Positions 1-10,061 are shown, numbered from the stretch's first letter. The stretch is DNA of 64,000 bases from Sulfitobacter mediterraneus (GCF_016801775.1 NZ_CP069004.1:558001-622000); one strand, 5' to 3'. The notes: a model not told the origin generated them from the letters alone. Made by a program: numbers and translations.

Positions 1-341
1 GCACCGGATCACCCCAACGCAGCAACACCTGGGCGCCATAGCCTTCGGCGACATGGTGGGTCTCGTCATTGCCTGCCGTCAGCTCTTCGAATTTGTAGCG
101 GCTCTGCGCCTCGGCTGCGGAGGCCTCGTTCGGGGCCATCAAGGCCGAGCTGCCGAAAAGCGCGGTGGTGGCCGACACCCCAAGCATCCCGCGCAGAACA
201 TCGCGGCGGCCATAGCGGGCGTTGATCACATCGCCGATGGTGCGGCTCAGATTGGGATTTGTCGGGATATCATCAAAGGCCTCGAAGGCTTCGGCCTTGT
301 TGCCGATGCTGGGGTCATTCAGGATGTCTTTGCGCGTCATG
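1..341 (-). CDS. PhoX-type (DUF839) exported phosphatase, N-terminal part
   Basis: Partial gene that runs off the left edge; 113 residues are visible. Translation of the minus strand from the ATG at 341 gives MTRKDILNDPSIGNK, then a twin-arginine signal (RYGRRDVLRGMLG, about residues 46-58) with a hydrophobic stretch, then the mature start TAGNDETHHVAEGY. This matches the N-terminus typical of the PhoX/DUF839 alkaline phosphatases of roseobacters, which are exported by Tat and use calcium and iron cofactors. The catalytic part lies outside the window, so the activity is inferred from the family only. It is divergent from clpP. Confidence 0.8.
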
Positions 342-547
342 GCTTTTCCTATGGCTGCAGGTTGCGTTGCGCCCCTAGTGGCCCGTTTGTGTAATGGATT
401 TATGTAGCTCAGATGTCAGTTTTGTTACCGCTGCAAAATTCGCCTCCAAGCGGCCGATGGCAGCCCGCCCGCGACATTTGACCCCCGCACAGCGCCAGTT
501 GCAAGGCCGCGCAGCCTCGCCAATTGGACGTGGCGGGCAGAGCCCCC

Positions 548-577
548 CTTGAACCCCCCAAGGGGCGAGACTAATCT
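548..577 (+). promoter_or_regulatory. Candidate heat-shock (RpoH-type) promoter of clpP
   Basis: CTTGAA at 548-553 and CTAATCT at 571-577 are separated by 17 bases, close to the alphaproteobacterial sigma-32 pattern (CTTG ... CyTATnT). It lies about 55 bases upstream of the clpP ATG, and clpP is a classic heat-shock gene. The match is by eye only. Confidence 0.4.
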
Positions 578-632
578 CTGGGTAACGGTTTTGCGGGTAT
601 GGTCCTGCGGACATCTTAACAGGCAGGCATCA

Positions 633-1289
633 ATGACAGATCCATACGAAACATACATGAACACGCTGGTCCCCATGGTGGTGGAGCAAACCAGCCGCGG
701 CGAACGCGCCTATGACATTTTCTCGCGTCTGCTGAAGGAACGGATCATCTTTTTGTCCGGCCCGGTGCATGACGGCATGTCTTCGTTGATCGTGGCGCAG
801 CTTTTGCACCTGGAGGCGGAAAACCCGTCGAAGGAAATTTCCATGTATATCAACAGCCCCGGCGGCGTTGTGACCTCGGGCCTGTCGATCTACGACACCA
901 TGCAATACATCAAACCCAAGGTCAGCACGCTGGTGATCGGGCAAGCGGCCTCGATGGGTTCGCTGCTGCTGACGGCGGGCGAGAAAGGCATGCGGTTCTC
1001 ACTGCCCAACAGCCGTGTGATGGTGCACCAACCCTCTGGCGGCTATCAGGGGCAGGCGACGGATATCATGATCCATGCGCAGGAAACCCAGAAACTGAAA
1101 ACCCGCCTGAACGAGATCTACGTCAAGCATACGGGCCAGACCCTCAAGAAAGTCGAAGAGGCGCTTGAGCGGGATAACTTCATGTCACCGGAGGACGCCA
1201 AAGACTGGGGCCTGATCGACGAGATTGTCGAAAGCCGCGGCAAGGCAGACGATCCGGACGCCCCCACAAAGGGCAAGGATGACAAGTAA
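633..1289 (+). CDS. clpP: ATP-dependent Clp protease proteolytic subunit ClpP
   Basis: 218-residue serine peptidase that forms the tetradecameric chamber of the cytosolic ClpXP protease. The triad is visible: Ser107 in GQAASMGS, His132 in VMVHQPSGG, and Asp181. Length is that of the family (about 195-215) with a short charged C-terminal tail. The ATG at 633 is chosen because it gives the normal ClpP N-terminus ([19 protein letters not shown]). An upstream in-frame start would add 28 unrelated residues. clpX follows 125 bases downstream, the usual order. Confidence 0.97.
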   Translation: MTDPYETYMNTLVPMVVEQTSRGERAYDIFSRLLKERIIFLSGPVHDGMSSLIVAQLLHLEAENPSKEISMYINSPGGVVTSGLSIYDTMQYIKPKVSTLVIGQAASMGSLLLTAGEKGMRFSLPNSRVMVHQPSGGYQGQATDIMIHAQETQKLKTRLNEIYVKHTGQTLKKVEEALERDNFMSPEDAKDWGLIDEIVESRGKADDPDAPTKGKDDK

Positions 1290-1301
1290 CACCTGAACCA
1301 T

Positions 1302-1333
1302 CCGGCGCTGCGATTTTGCGATTGTAGCGCCGG
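1302..1333 (+). other. Stem-loop between clpP and clpX
   Basis: CCGGCGCT (1302-1309) pairs perfectly with AGCGCCGG (1326-1333) around a 16-base loop. No U-run follows, so it is more likely an RNA-stability or processing element that lets clpP and clpX be expressed at different levels than a full terminator. Confidence 0.45.
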
Positions 1334-1414
1334 TGCCTCTGGCCTAGGATCAGGGCCAACCACGCAGTCCCCAACGCAGGGGCAAATAAACACGAAAGAC
1401 CTGAAAGGGTTGAG

Positions 1415-2683
1415 ATGGCGAATAATTCCGGCGGCGACAGCAAAAACACCCTCTATTGCAGTTTTTGCGGCAAGAGCCAGCACGAGGTGCGCAAGCTGAT
1501 TGCGGGGCCAACCGTTTTCATCTGCGATGAATGCGTTGAGCTCTGCATGGACATCATCCGGGAGGAAACCAAAGCATCGGGCCTCAAGGCAACCGATGGT
1601 GTGCCAACCCCCAAAGACATCTGCGAAGTGCTGGATGATTACGTGATCGGACAGGCGACAGCAAAACGTGTGCTGTCGGTCGCGGTGCACAACCATTACA
1701 AGCGCCTCAACCATGCCCAAAAGGGCGGCGATATCGAATTGGCCAAATCCAACATCTTGCTGATCGGCCCCACCGGCTGCGGCAAAACCTTGCTGGCTCA
1801 AACGCTGGCACGGATTTTGGATGTGCCCTTCACCATGGCCGATGCCACCACATTGACCGAAGCCGGTTACGTGGGCGAGGACGTTGAGAACATCATTCTC
1901 AAGCTGTTGCAGGCCTCTGAATACAACGTTGAACGTGCGCAGCGCGGCATCGTCTATATTGACGAGGTCGACAAGATCACCCGCAAGTCCGAAAACCCCT
2001 CCATCACCCGCGACGTGTCGGGCGAGGGCGTGCAGCAGGCCTTGCTGAAACTGATGGAAGGCACCGTGGCCTCCGTTCCGCCGCAGGGCGGGCGTAAGCA
2101 TCCGCAGCAGGAATTCCTACAAGTGGACACCACGAACATCCTGTTCATCTGTGGCGGCGCATTCGCCGGTCTGGACCGGATCATCGCGGCGCGCGGCAAG
2201 GGCTCTGCCATGGGTTTTGGCGCGGATGTGCGCGACAATGATGACCGCGGCATCGGCGAGATTTTCACCGAGCTGGAACCGGAAGACCTGCTGAAATTCG
2301 GGTTGATCCCTGAATTCGTCGGCCGTTTGCCGGTGCTGGCGACTTTGGAAGATCTCGATGAGGACGCGCTTGTCACCATCCTGACCCAACCCAAGAACGC
2401 ATTGGTCAAACAATACCAGCGCCTGTTTGAGCTGGAAGACACGCAGCTGACCTTCACCGAAGATGCGCTGTCGGCCATCGCCAAACGTGCCATCGAACGC
2501 AAAACCGGTGCGAGGGGCCTGCGCTCCATTCTCGAAGACATTCTGCTGGATACAATGTTCGAATTGCCGGGCCTTGATTCCGTGTCCGAAGTGGTCGTGA
2601 ACGAGGAGGCCGTGAATTCGGACGCCGCGCCGCTGATGATCCATGGCAAGGAAGCCGAGAAAGAGCCGGCGACGGCGGGCTGA
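1415..2683 (+). CDS. clpX: ATP-dependent Clp protease ATP-binding subunit ClpX
   Basis: 422 residues, normal length for this hexameric AAA+ unfoldase that feeds ssrA-tagged and other substrates to ClpP. The N-terminal C4 zinc finger is intact (Cys15, Cys18, Cys37, Cys40). Walker A is GPTGCGKT at 118-125 and Walker B is VYIDEVDK around 180-187. The ATG at 1415 follows AAAGG at a good distance. It sits behind clpP and ends in a strong terminator at 2710-2737. Confidence 0.98.
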   Translation: MANNSGGDSKNTLYCSFCGKSQHEVRKLIAGPTVFICDECVELCMDIIREETKASGLKATDGVPTPKDICEVLDDYVIGQATAKRVLSVAVHNHYKRLNHAQKGGDIELAKSNILLIGPTGCGKTLLAQTLARILDVPFTMADATTLTEAGYVGEDVENIILKLLQASEYNVERAQRGIVYIDEVDKITRKSENPSITRDVSGEGVQQALLKLMEGTVASVPPQGGRKHPQQEFLQVDTTNILFICGGAFAGLDRIIAARGKGSAMGFGADVRDNDDRGIGEIFTELEPEDLLKFGLIPEFVGRLPVLATLEDLDEDALVTILTQPKNALVKQYQRLFELEDTQLTFTEDALSAIAKRAIERKTGARGLRSILEDILLDTMFELPGLDSVSEVVVNEEAVNSDAAPLMIHGKEAEKEPATAG

Positions 2684-2709
2684 TCCGTGATCAGCGGCTA
2701 ACGATTTGA

Positions 2710-2737
2710 GGGCGGGCCTATGGGTCCGCCCTTTTTT
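2710..2737 (+). terminator. Rho-independent terminator of clpX
   Basis: A 9-pair GC-rich stem (2710-2718 with 2723-2731, one GU pair) with a TATG loop is followed by six T. Confidence 0.88.
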
Positions 2738-2758
2738 AATTGAACGTGAGGAATTTCC

Positions 2759-3121
2759 ATGACCATCAAACGCATTCACTCAGGCGGCGAATTTGAACCA
2801 AAGGTCGGCTATTGCCGTGCCGTTGTCGCAGGTGGCTTTGTGCATGTGGCGGGCACCGTCGGGCAGGGTGATAATGTGGTGGCACAATGCCGCCATGCCT
2901 TGCAGGTGATCAAAGCGGCGCTCACCGAGGCGGGCTGCAGCTTTGCCGATGTGATCCGAGTCACTTACATGCTGCCGGACCGCCATGAATTCGAACCTTG
3001 CTGGCCGATCCTCGCCGAGACATTTGGCGCCAACCCACCGGTGGCCACGATGATCGAATGCGGGCTGATCGACCCGAAATACCGGATCGAGATTGAGGTG
3101 ACGGCGCTTTTGCCGGATTGA
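2759..3121 (+). CDS. RidA/YjgF/UK114 family protein
   Basis: 120 residues, the usual size of the trimeric Rid family. RidA proper deaminates reactive enamine/imine intermediates from PLP enzymes. The C-terminal YRIEIEVTALLP motif keeps the arginine (Arg109) that corresponds to the RidA active-site arginine, and the middle IKAALTEAGCSFADVIRVT is typical. It could belong to another Rid subfamily, since the N-terminal signature diverges. Single gene between two terminators or gene ends, with GTGAGG upstream of the ATG. Confidence 0.85.
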   Translation: MTIKRIHSGGEFEPKVGYCRAVVAGGFVHVAGTVGQGDNVVAQCRHALQVIKAALTEAGCSFADVIRVTYMLPDRHEFEPCWPILAETFGANPPVATMIECGLIDPKYRIEIEVTALLPD

Positions 3122-3134
3122 TCAAATCGCCCCC

Positions 3135-4901
3135 TCAGGCGACCTCCTCAAATCCTTTTCCCAGCTCCTTGCTGACCTCTGCCGGCTTCAGAGAGGGCCA
3201 TTTCTTGGCGGTCTGACCGATGAAACCTGCCGCAGTCAGCTCGTCCTGAACAGCGGGCATGTTCAGTTCTCCCATCCACAGGCGCGGCTTGGCCGGGCCG
3301 ACAGGTTTCCATGATCGGGCCAGTTGTGTCACCGTCACGGGGGGCTTGCCGAGGAACGCGGTCAAATGCCGCTCCAACTGCCGCGTGGCGCCGGAGGGGC
3401 GGCGCACCACCATCGCAACCTCCGCTGCCGGATCGGCGACCATGGCCAGCAGATGCAGCGCCGACCCTTCGGCGGCGATCACCTTGCGGGCGGCTTTGTA
3501 TGTTGCGATCTGGCTTGTGAGATCATGTTTTTCCGGGTGGTAGATCGTGTAACCCTCAGCCTCCAGATAGGTCTCTAGCTGCTTTTCTCCCAGCAGATTA
3601 CCGCGACCCGAGGGCAGGGCGCTGCGGCTGATATAAAGCTTCTCCGGCCCGTCCGCAGCGATATCTTTGGCAAAATGCCCTTGGATCGCGTCTTGGTAGT
3701 TCTGGGTGCCTTCGATCATCGTGCCAAGGCCAAAGCCCTGACCGGGGATCACAAGCTGTTCCACCTGTTCTGGTTTGTCAGCGCAGACAACCGGCACATC
3801 GCAGCCCATCAGATCAATGAATACCTTCTGAAAATCAGCGACTTCGCTGCCATTGCGCGGGCGTTTGGGGACGAACAGGATACCATCGATCTCACCCTTC
3901 AACGCGGGCAAGGCCCAAAGGCGGCTGGTGCTTTCCACCAGAAAATGCCCGAAATGCATCCACAGGACGCCGCCCCAAAGCCAGCGCCCCTTGCGCAGCG
4001 GTAGATCACCCTTCGGCATCGGCGGTTCAACCGTCAGCGCCCGCCCGTTGCGCCACAGGGCGCCCGTGGGGCAATAGCGGCCATCCTCATGCAGAATGCC
4101 AGCCTCCTGTACAAAATCCTGCTCCGCAGGGGGCACCACAATCGCCTGCGGCACCTCGCGCATCTCGCGGGTCCAGCCACGATCCGGCTTGGGCGGGCTG
4201 AGCTCTTCATCATAAATGCAGGTCCAGACATGGCGCGTGCAATGTTCCGGCACCTGCGCAAATCCGGCTTGCCGCAGGATGCTTTTGCATTCGCGCATGC
4301 CGTCCTTGCCATAGGCCTCGGGATGAAATTCGATGACAACCGCACGAATGCCGGTCAGATCGGCGTGGCGCAGAAAATCCAGCTCGCCACCTTCGATGTC
4401 CATCAGCAGCACATCAGGGGCAAATTCGGCATGCACACGGGCGTAGTCCGCTGTCGGCACATCGACGCGTGTGGTGGAACGTTTGTCACTGTCGATGAGA
4501 GAGGAGCCGAGATAGGAATTGCGGATGTGAAAAGCCATCGTCTGAGGCGCATCCGGCGCAGAGATCAGGACCTCGTTGCGCACCTCGATCACTTGTTCCA
4601 GCTTGTTAAGCCGATAAAGCGCGTTGATATGTTCGATCAACCCCGGATTTGCCTCAAAGGATAACACCTTGGAAGGTTTGCCATTTTTCGCGGCAATCGC
4701 CCCAACCAGACCAATCCCCGCACCCATCTCAAGAATGTTGTCGCCGGGGCGGATCACATCCAATGCACCGGCAATTTCCTGCCCCTCGTAACGCGCTGCA
4801 TTGATCCGCTCAGCGCGGGTGGGGGTCATCATCGGGCTGTCGGGCACTTTCACGCCATGACATTCCGCCACATGCAGCGGTTTCGAAGGGGTGCCTGCCA
4901 T
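3135..4901 (-). CDS. FkbM-type methyltransferase fused to GT61-type glycosyltransferase
   Basis: 588-residue two-domain protein. Residues about 30-230 are a SAM-dependent FkbM-family methyltransferase: motif I LEMGAGIG (57-64), SFEANP, and the hallmark MDIEGGE (167-173). Residues about 265-525 resemble the GT61/DUF563 glycosyltransferases: [19 protein letters not shown] (311-329), KLYISR, and [10 protein letters not shown] (477-486). The likely role is synthesis and methylation of a surface polysaccharide. The ATG at 4901 is chosen because CGGAG lies 9 bases upstream; an in-frame upstream start at 4952 lacks this. No sugar-pathway genes flank it. The specific acceptor and sugar are unknown. 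Confidence 0.8.
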   Translation of the reverse strand: MAGTPSKPLHVAECHGVKVPDSPMMTPTRAERINAARYEGQEIAGALDVIRPGDNILEMGAGIGLVGAIAAKNGKPSKVLSFEANPGLIEHINALYRLNKLEQVIEVRNEVLISAPDAPQTMAFHIRNSYLGSSLIDSDKRSTTRVDVPTADYARVHAEFAPDVLLMDIEGGELDFLRHADLTGIRAVVIEFHPEAYGKDGMRECKSILRQAGFAQVPEHCTRHVWTCIYDEELSPPKPDRGWTREMREVPQAIVVPPAEQDFVQEAGILHEDGRYCPTGALWRNGRALTVEPPMPKGDLPLRKGRWLWGGVLWMHFGHFLVESTSRLWALPALKGEIDGILFVPKRPRNGSEVADFQKVFIDLMGCDVPVVCADKPEQVEQLVIPGQGFGLGTMIEGTQNYQDAIQGHFAKDIAADGPEKLYISRSALPSGRGNLLGEKQLETYLEAEGYTIYHPEKHDLTSQIATYKAARKVIAAEGSALHLLAMVADPAAEVAMVVRRPSGATRQLERHLTAFLGKPPVTVTQLARSWKPVGPAKPRLWMGELNMPAVQDELTAAGFIGQTAKKWPSLKPAEVSKELGKGFEEVA

Positions 4902-5072
4902 CGGTATTATCTCCGTTTTGGAAACAATACGGCGAATGTTTGCGCGATCCAAAGGGATTTAACCGGCAAATTGACCAAGTTTTATGGCGGGAGTCTTTGC
5001 TGCAACACCATAGGTTACTGGACGCCGCCGCGGCCATGGTGCATAACCCGAACAACAAGAGCGGAGACCGTC

Positions 5073-5456
5073 ATGGGCATTCTCAACACAATTTTCCGGG
5101 CTCTCACTTGGTGGGATGGCCAGACCTTGAACACACAGCTTTTCACTTGGCGCAAAGGCACCAAAGTGGGCGAGGATGATCAGGGCAATATTTACTACCG
5201 CAACCATGACGACAGCAAACGCTGGGTGATCTACAACGGTGACATGGAGGCAAGCCGCGTCAGCCCCGATTGGCATGGCTGGCTGCACCACACCTGGAAT
5301 GAAACGCCCAGTGACCGCCCATTGGTGCACAAGCCATGGGAAAAGCCCCATGTTGAAAACCTGTCTGGCACCGAGATGGCCTATGCACCTGCAGGGTCAA
5401 TCCGGCGCCAGAAACCCGCAGACCGGGGCGATTACGAAGCATGGAGCCCTGAGTAA
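5073..5456 (+). CDS. NADH:ubiquinone oxidoreductase subunit NDUFA12-like
   Basis: 127-residue homologue of the mitochondrial complex I accessory subunit NDUFA12 (B17.2), one of the accessory subunits shared by alphaproteobacteria and mitochondria. Key family patterns are TLFTWRKG-like [29 protein letters not shown]-like [13 protein letters not shown], and [15 protein letters not shown]. The ATG at 5073 follows GGAG at 5063-5066. DUF2155 and aat follow, a common order in this group. It is expected to act at the cytoplasmic arm of complex I. Confidence 0.93.
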   Translation: MGILNTIFRALTWWDGQTLNTQLFTWRKGTKVGEDDQGNIYYRNHDDSKRWVIYNGDMEASRVSPDWHGWLHHTWNETPSDRPLVHKPWEKPHVENLSGTEMAYAPAGSIRRQKPADRGDYEAWSPE

Positions 5457-5498
5457 CCGGTATTTGCGTTTCCGGCGCGATGCGGTGAGGTGGCTAAA

Positions 5499-5852
5499 AT
5501 GTTGAAATACCTAGCAGTATTGACCTGTCTGGCGGCGCCTTTGGCCGCCCAAGAGGTGACAAGTGCCTCTGGCGGTGTCCTGCGGGCGCTCGACAAGGTA
5601 TCGGGCCAGACCACAGATATTGATATTGGCGTTGGCAACGCCGTGCGGTTCGGCAATTTGCAGATCGTGATGGCCGACTGCCGCTATCCGGCGGGCAACC
5701 CGTCCGGCAATGCTTATGCCGCCTTGGAAATCTCCGAAGCGGGCAAGGCCGGGACGCTTTTTTCCGGCTGGATGATTGCCTCCGCGCCTGCGCTTTCGGC
5801 GCTGGAACATGCCCGTTACGACGTTTGGGTCATCCGCTGCACAACCTCATAA
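5499..5852 (+). CDS. DUF2155 domain-containing exported protein
   Basis: 117 residues. A signal peptide is clear (MLKYLAVLTCLAAPLAAQ), so the mature part is periplasmic. The core with VRFGNLQIVMADCRYP, AYAALEIS and LFSGWMIASAPALSALEH is the DUF2155 pattern, whose function is not known; the position after the complex I accessory gene is conserved. The ATG at 5499 is chosen over a GTG at 5490 because GTGAGG ends 8 bases before it. The 3' end overlaps the convergent aat gene by 37 bases, so the two C-termini share DNA. Confidence 0.88.
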   Translation: MLKYLAVLTCLAAPLAAQEVTSASGGVLRALDKVSGQTTDIDIGVGNAVRFGNLQIVMADCRYPAGNPSGNAYAALEISEAGKAGTLFSGWMIASAPALSALEHARYDVWVIRCTTS

Positions 5853-6451
5853 AGACTGGCCACCGGCGGCGCATCAAAGCGGGCTTTCACCTCTTTGGCG
5901 CGATCAAGGCGGGCGTGATACTCCGCGCGGGTGATCTCTTGCGCACCAAGTGACGCCAGATGATCGGTCAAAAATTGCGCATCAAAAAGCACAAAGCCTG
6001 CCTGCCGCAACCGATCCACCAACACAGCCAGCGCCATTTTTGATGCATTGGTGCGCCGCGAAAACATGGATTCGCCGAAGAAGGCGCCGCCCAATTTGAC
6101 ACCGTAAACCCCGCCCACAAGCGTCTGATCTTCCCATATCTCAATGGAATGGGCGTGACGTTTGAGATGTAACGCGTTGTAAAGGCCAAAGATTTCATCG
6201 TTGATCCAGGTATCTGCACGATCTGCGCAGCCCTCAACCACTCCGGCAAAATCTTCATCCACGCTGGCGCGAAACGGCGAGCGACGCATCGCCTTTGCCA
6301 GTGACCGGGACAGATGAAACCCGTCCAGCGGCATCACTCCGCGCCGCCGCGGGTCGACCCAGAAAATCTCCGGGTCGTCGCGGTGTTCGGCCATCGGAAA
6401 AATCCCGATGGAATAGCCATGCAGCAGCAGTTCCGGCGTCAGCTCGGACAT
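5816..6451 (-). CDS. aat: Leucyl/phenylalanyl-tRNA-protein transferase
   Basis: 211 residues, normal length for the cytosolic enzyme that adds Leu or Phe to proteins with N-terminal Arg or Lys, making them N-degron substrates of ClpS-ClpAP. Family signatures are visible: ELLLHGYSIGIFPMAE, WVDPRRRGVMPLDGFH, ADTWINDEI, HSIEIWEDQTLVGGVYGV, FGESMFSRRTNASKMAL and FDAQFLTDHLASLGA. It starts 6 bases after the accC stop, so it is the last gene of accB-accC-aat. Confidence 0.96.
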   Translation of the reverse strand: MSELTPELLLHGYSIGIFPMAEHRDDPEIFWVDPRRRGVMPLDGFHLSRSLAKAMRRSPFRASVDEDFAGVVEGCADRADTWINDEIFGLYNALHLKRHAHSIEIWEDQTLVGGVYGVKLGGAFFGESMFSRRTNASKMALAVLVDRLRQAGFVLFDAQFLTDHLASLGAQEITRAEYHARLDRAKEVKARFDAPPVASLYEVVQRMTQTS

Positions 6452-6457
6452 TGCAGA

Positions 6458-7810
6458 TCAGGCATCGCCGAGATTGGTTTCCAGCCAGTGTTCCAGCCAG
6501 TGAATGTTGTACCCGCCGGACTGGATGTCCTCTTCCTGCAACAGCGCATGGAAAAGCGGCACCGTGGTATCAACACCATCGACGATCAGCTCGCCCAAGG
6601 CACGTCCAAGACGCGCCAGTGCCTCGGGCCGGTCACGGCCATGCACGATCAGCTTGCCGATCAGGCTGTCGTAATAGGGCGGGATCGAATAGCCATCATA
6701 AAGCGCCGAATCCATCCGCACACCCAGACCGCCGGGGGCGTGATATTGGGTGATGCGTCCGGGGCAGGGGCGGAAATCAGGCAGTTTTTCTGCGTTGATG
6801 CGCACTTCGATGGCATGGCCATTGATGGTCAGATCATCCTGGCCAAAGGACATATCCATGCCGCTGGCCACGCGGATCTGCTCGCGCACCAGATCAACAC
6901 CAAAGATCGCCTCGGTCACAGGGTGTTCGACCTGCAAACGGGTGTTCATCTCGATGAAATAAAACTCGCCGTTCTCATAAAGAAACTCGATGGTGCCCGC
7001 GCCGATATAGTTGATGTCAGCCATGGCATCGGCGCAAACCTTGCCGATCCGCGCGCGTTCTTCGGCGGAAATGGCGGGGCCGGGTGCCTCTTCAAAGACC
7101 TTCTGGTGGCGGCGCTGCAAGGAACAATCGCGTTCCCCCAGATGCACGGCCTTGCCTTTGCCATCACCAAACACCTGAATTTCGATGTGGCGCGGTGTGG
7201 TCAGGTATTTTTCGATATACACTTCGTCATTGCCGAAGTTCGACTTGCCCTCGGCCCGCGCGGTCTGGAAGGCTTTTTCCATGTCCGCTGCGGTTTCGGC
7301 CACTTTCATGCCCTTGCCGCCGCCGCCTGCCGTGGCTTTGATGATGACCGGATACCCGATCTCTTCGCCCAGTTTTTTCGCTTCTTCGAGGTTGGCCACG
7401 CCGCCCTCGGATCCGGGCACACAAGGCACGCCCAGTTTTTTCATCGTGTCCTTGGCAGTGATCTTGTCACCCATGACGCGGATATGCTCCGCCGTGGGGC
7501 CGATAAATGTCAGGTCATGATCTTCGATGATCTGCACAAATCCGGCGTTCTCGGACAGAAAGCCATAGCCGGGGTGGATCGCCTCGGCGCCGGTGATCTC
7601 ACAGGCGGCGATGATCGCGGGAATGGACAGGTAGGATTGGCTGGATGAAGGCGGACCGATGCAGACAGATTCGTCCGCCATCCGCACATGCATCGCGTCA
7701 CTGTCGGCGGTGGAATGCACCGCAACCGATTGAATGCCCATTTCGCGGGCCGCACGGATCACGCGCAGGGCGATCTCTCCGCGGTTGGCAACGAGGATCT
7801 TGTTGAACAT
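6458..7810 (-). CDS. accC: Acetyl-CoA carboxylase biotin carboxylase subunit
   Basis: 450 residues, the standard length. An ATP-grasp enzyme that carboxylates biotin on AccB with bicarbonate and ATP, the first step of malonyl-CoA synthesis. Visible signatures: NRGEIALRVIRAAREMG, HPGYGFLSENA, the glycine-rich loop KATAGGGGKGMK, ERDCSLQRRHQKVFEEAP, and EMNTRLQVEHPVTE with the catalytic region. It lies 10 bases downstream of accB. Confidence 0.98.
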   Translation of the reverse strand: MFNKILVANRGEIALRVIRAAREMGIQSVAVHSTADSDAMHVRMADESVCIGPPSSSQSYLSIPAIIAACEITGAEAIHPGYGFLSENAGFVQIIEDHDLTFIGPTAEHIRVMGDKITAKDTMKKLGVPCVPGSEGGVANLEEAKKLGEEIGYPVIIKATAGGGGKGMKVAETAADMEKAFQTARAEGKSNFGNDEVYIEKYLTTPRHIEIQVFGDGKGKAVHLGERDCSLQRRHQKVFEEAPGPAISAEERARIGKVCADAMADINYIGAGTIEFLYENGEFYFIEMNTRLQVEHPVTEAIFGVDLVREQIRVASGMDMSFGQDDLTINGHAIEVRINAEKLPDFRPCPGRITQYHAPGGLGVRMDSALYDGYSIPPYYDSLIGKLIVHGRDRPEALARLGRALGELIVDGVDTTVPLFHALLQEEDIQSGGYNIHWLEHWLETNLGDA

Positions 7811-7820
7811 CTGGGCGCCC

Positions 7821-8318
7821 TTATTCGATGATCACAAGCGGCGCACCAAATTCGACGGCATCGCCATCGCCCACCAGAATGCGCTTGATTGTGCCCGCCT
7901 TGGGGGCTGGAATGTGGTTCATCGTTTTCATCGCCTCAACGATCAAAAGCGTATCTCCTTCAGAGACACTTGCGCCAACCGTGATAAACGCCGGTGCGCC
8001 CGGTTCACCTTGCATATAAACGGTCCCGACCATGGGGGAGGTCACGGCGCCCGGATGGCTGGCCGGATCTGCAGGTTCTTCTGCGGAAGCGGCGGCAGTC
8101 GGGGCCGCAGCGGCGGGCGCAGCGGCCATCGGTGCTGCAGCCTGCATCTGTTGCGGTGCCACGATCTGTTGGGGTGGCTTGCGGCTGACCCGCACATTGA
8201 GGCTGTCATCCTCGGCGTAATCGCGTTTGACCTGCAGTTCGGTCAGGTCATTTTCGTTCAGCAGCTCGGCCAAGGCCTTGATAAAGGCCACATCAGCGTC
8301 ATGGGTGTTCTTAGTCAT
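7821..8318 (-). CDS. accB: Acetyl-CoA carboxylase biotin carboxyl carrier protein
   Basis: 165 residues. The C-terminal biotinyl domain has the EAMKTMN motif, with Lys131 as the biotin site. A flexible Ala/Pro linker (about 50-90) joins it to an N-terminal segment ([20 protein letters not shown]). The ATG at 8318 is chosen because GAGG lies 6 bases upstream; a TTG five codons earlier is less likely. It is the first gene of accB-accC-aat. Confidence 0.97.
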   Translation of the reverse strand: MTKNTHDADVAFIKALAELLNENDLTELQVKRDYAEDDSLNVRVSRKPPQQIVAPQQMQAAAPMAAAPAAAAPTAAASAEEPADPASHPGAVTSPMVGTVYMQGEPGAPAFITVGASVSEGDTLLIVEAMKTMNHIPAPKAGTIKRILVGDGDAVEFGAPLVIIE

Positions 8319-8462
8319 TTTTTTCCTCAACACTTCTTTTGTGCAGGCACCGAAAGTGCCGTGACGTTTTTTCGCTTATATGCCATGGGCCTCCCCATGG
8401 AAAGCCGCCAGTTGCAGCCTCAATAAAGGCTTGGCATGGTGGGATTCAAAGGGGACGTTTTC

Positions 8463-9965
8463 ATGAATCTCGACCATTGGTTGATCCGCACCGCTGCGGC
8501 CATGCCGGATTGGCCCGCTGTATTTGAGGGGCGGGACCAGATTTGTGACTATGCGGGACTGAACGCCCGCGCCGGTGCGCTGGCCGCTTGGCTGATCACG
8601 CAGGGCGTTGCGCCGGAGGACCGGGTCGCGATCTTCATGAAAAATGTGCCAGATTATCTGGTGGTTCTTTATGGCATCTGGCGCTGCGGCGCGGCGGCGG
8701 TGCCCATCAATGCCAAGCTGCACGGCCGTGAGGCGGCGTTCATCATTGAGGATGCCGGTGCCAAGTTGGTATTTGCCAGCCCGGAGTTGTCGCAGGGTCT
8801 GAGGGAGGCGGACAGCGCAGCGCAGGTTGTCACCATTACCGAGGAGGATTTCGAGGCCGCCATGGCCGCCCCGCCCATGCTGAACCCGGTGGATCGCACA
8901 GCGGATGATCTGGCATGGCTGTTCTATACCTCCGGCACCACGGGCAAGCCCAAGGGCGTGATCATCACCCATGGCATGTTGATGTCGATGGCGCTGTGCT
9001 ATGAGGCGGACGTCGATCCGGTGCGCGCGGAGGACGCAACGCTTTATGCCGCCCCGATGAGCCATGGTGCAGGGCTTTATGCCCTGATGCATGTGGCCAA
9101 GGGGGCAGCGCATATCTGCCCGGCGTCTGGCGGGTTTGATCCGGCGGAAATCCTTGATCTGGCCGCGCATTTCGGATCGGTTCACATGTTCGCTGCGCCC
9201 ACGATGGTCAAACGGATGACCGATTACGCCAAGGGCGCAGGCCTGCGCGGGCGGGGGCTGCGCACCGTCGTCTATGCGGGCGGCCCGATGTACAATGCCG
9301 ATATTATTGAGGCTGTAGACCAGTTTGGTCCGGTCTTTGTGCAGATCTACGGGCAAGGAGAATGCCCTATGGGGATCACCGCCCTGTCCCGCGCCGATGT
9401 GGCAGACCGCAGCCGCGCTGACTGGCAAAAGCGGCTGGCCTCCGTTGGACGGGCGCAATCGGCGGTCGAGATTCGCATTGGGGATGCAGGCGGGCAACCA
9501 TTGCCCAGCGGATCACAAGGTGAGATCATGGTGCGCGGCGCAACGGTCATGCCCGGCTATTGGCAAAACCCCGAGGGCAGCGCCAAAGCCCTGAAAGACG
9601 GCTGGCTGATGACCGGTGACATGGGGTTTCTGGACGATCAAGGCTACCTGACCCTCCAGGACCGCAGCAAGGACGTCATCATCACCGGTGGGTCAAACGT
9701 CTATCCACGCGAGGTAGAGGAGGTCTTGCTGACCCATCCAATGATCAGCGAAGCGGCCGTTGTCGGACGACCCCATGCAGAATGGGGCGAAGAGGTGATT
9801 GCCTTTGTCGTCGGGGATGCCGATGCCGCGGCGCTGGATGCGCTTTGCCTGAACGAGATTGCGCGGTTCAAACGGCCCAAACGCTATCACCACCTGCCGG
9901 AATTGCCCAAGAACAACTATGGCAAAGTCCTCAAGACCGAGTTGCGCAAGCTGTTGGAGGGGTAG
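8463..9965 (+). CDS. Acyl-CoA synthetase (AMP-dependent, class I adenylate-forming)
   Basis: 500 residues. The adenylation motifs are complete: the P-loop YTSGTTGKPKG, IYGQGECP before the A5 region, GDMGFLDDQGYL, the hinge RSKDVIITGGSNVYPREVEE, and a C-terminal lysine in NNYGKVLKTELR. It should activate a carboxylic acid to its acyl-CoA, but the substrate cannot be read from the sequence. The ATG at 8463 follows AAAGGGGA at 7-8 bases. It is convergent with the importer operon, which could bring in its substrate; that link is inference. Confidence 0.88.
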   Translation: MNLDHWLIRTAAAMPDWPAVFEGRDQICDYAGLNARAGALAAWLITQGVAPEDRVAIFMKNVPDYLVVLYGIWRCGAAAVPINAKLHGREAAFIIEDAGAKLVFASPELSQGLREADSAAQVVTITEEDFEAAMAAPPMLNPVDRTADDLAWLFYTSGTTGKPKGVIITHGMLMSMALCYEADVDPVRAEDATLYAAPMSHGAGLYALMHVAKGAAHICPASGGFDPAEILDLAAHFGSVHMFAAPTMVKRMTDYAKGAGLRGRGLRTVVYAGGPMYNADIIEAVDQFGPVFVQIYGQGECPMGITALSRADVADRSRADWQKRLASVGRAQSAVEIRIGDAGGQPLPSGSQGEIMVRGATVMPGYWQNPEGSAKALKDGWLMTGDMGFLDDQGYLTLQDRSKDVIITGGSNVYPREVEEVLLTHPMISEAAVVGRPHAEWGEEVIAFVVGDADAAALDALCLNEIARFKRPKRYHHLPELPKNNYGKVLKTELRKLLEG

Positions 9966-9995
9966 AGGCGCGCAGGCGATGGCCCACCGGCCAAC

Positions 9996-10024
9996 AAAAA
10001 AAGCAGCAGGCGGACCTGCTGCTT
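9996..10024 (-). terminator. Rho-independent terminator of the branched-chain-type importer operon
   Basis: AAGCAGCAGG (10001-10010) pairs with CCTGCTGCTT (10015-10024) around CGGA. Read on the minus strand the stem is followed by a run of T (A-run at 9996-10002), just after the livF-like stop. Confidence 0.85.
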
Positions 10025-10061
10025 AGTTGGGGGTAATTTCAGGCCTCAGCCAATGCCAAGA

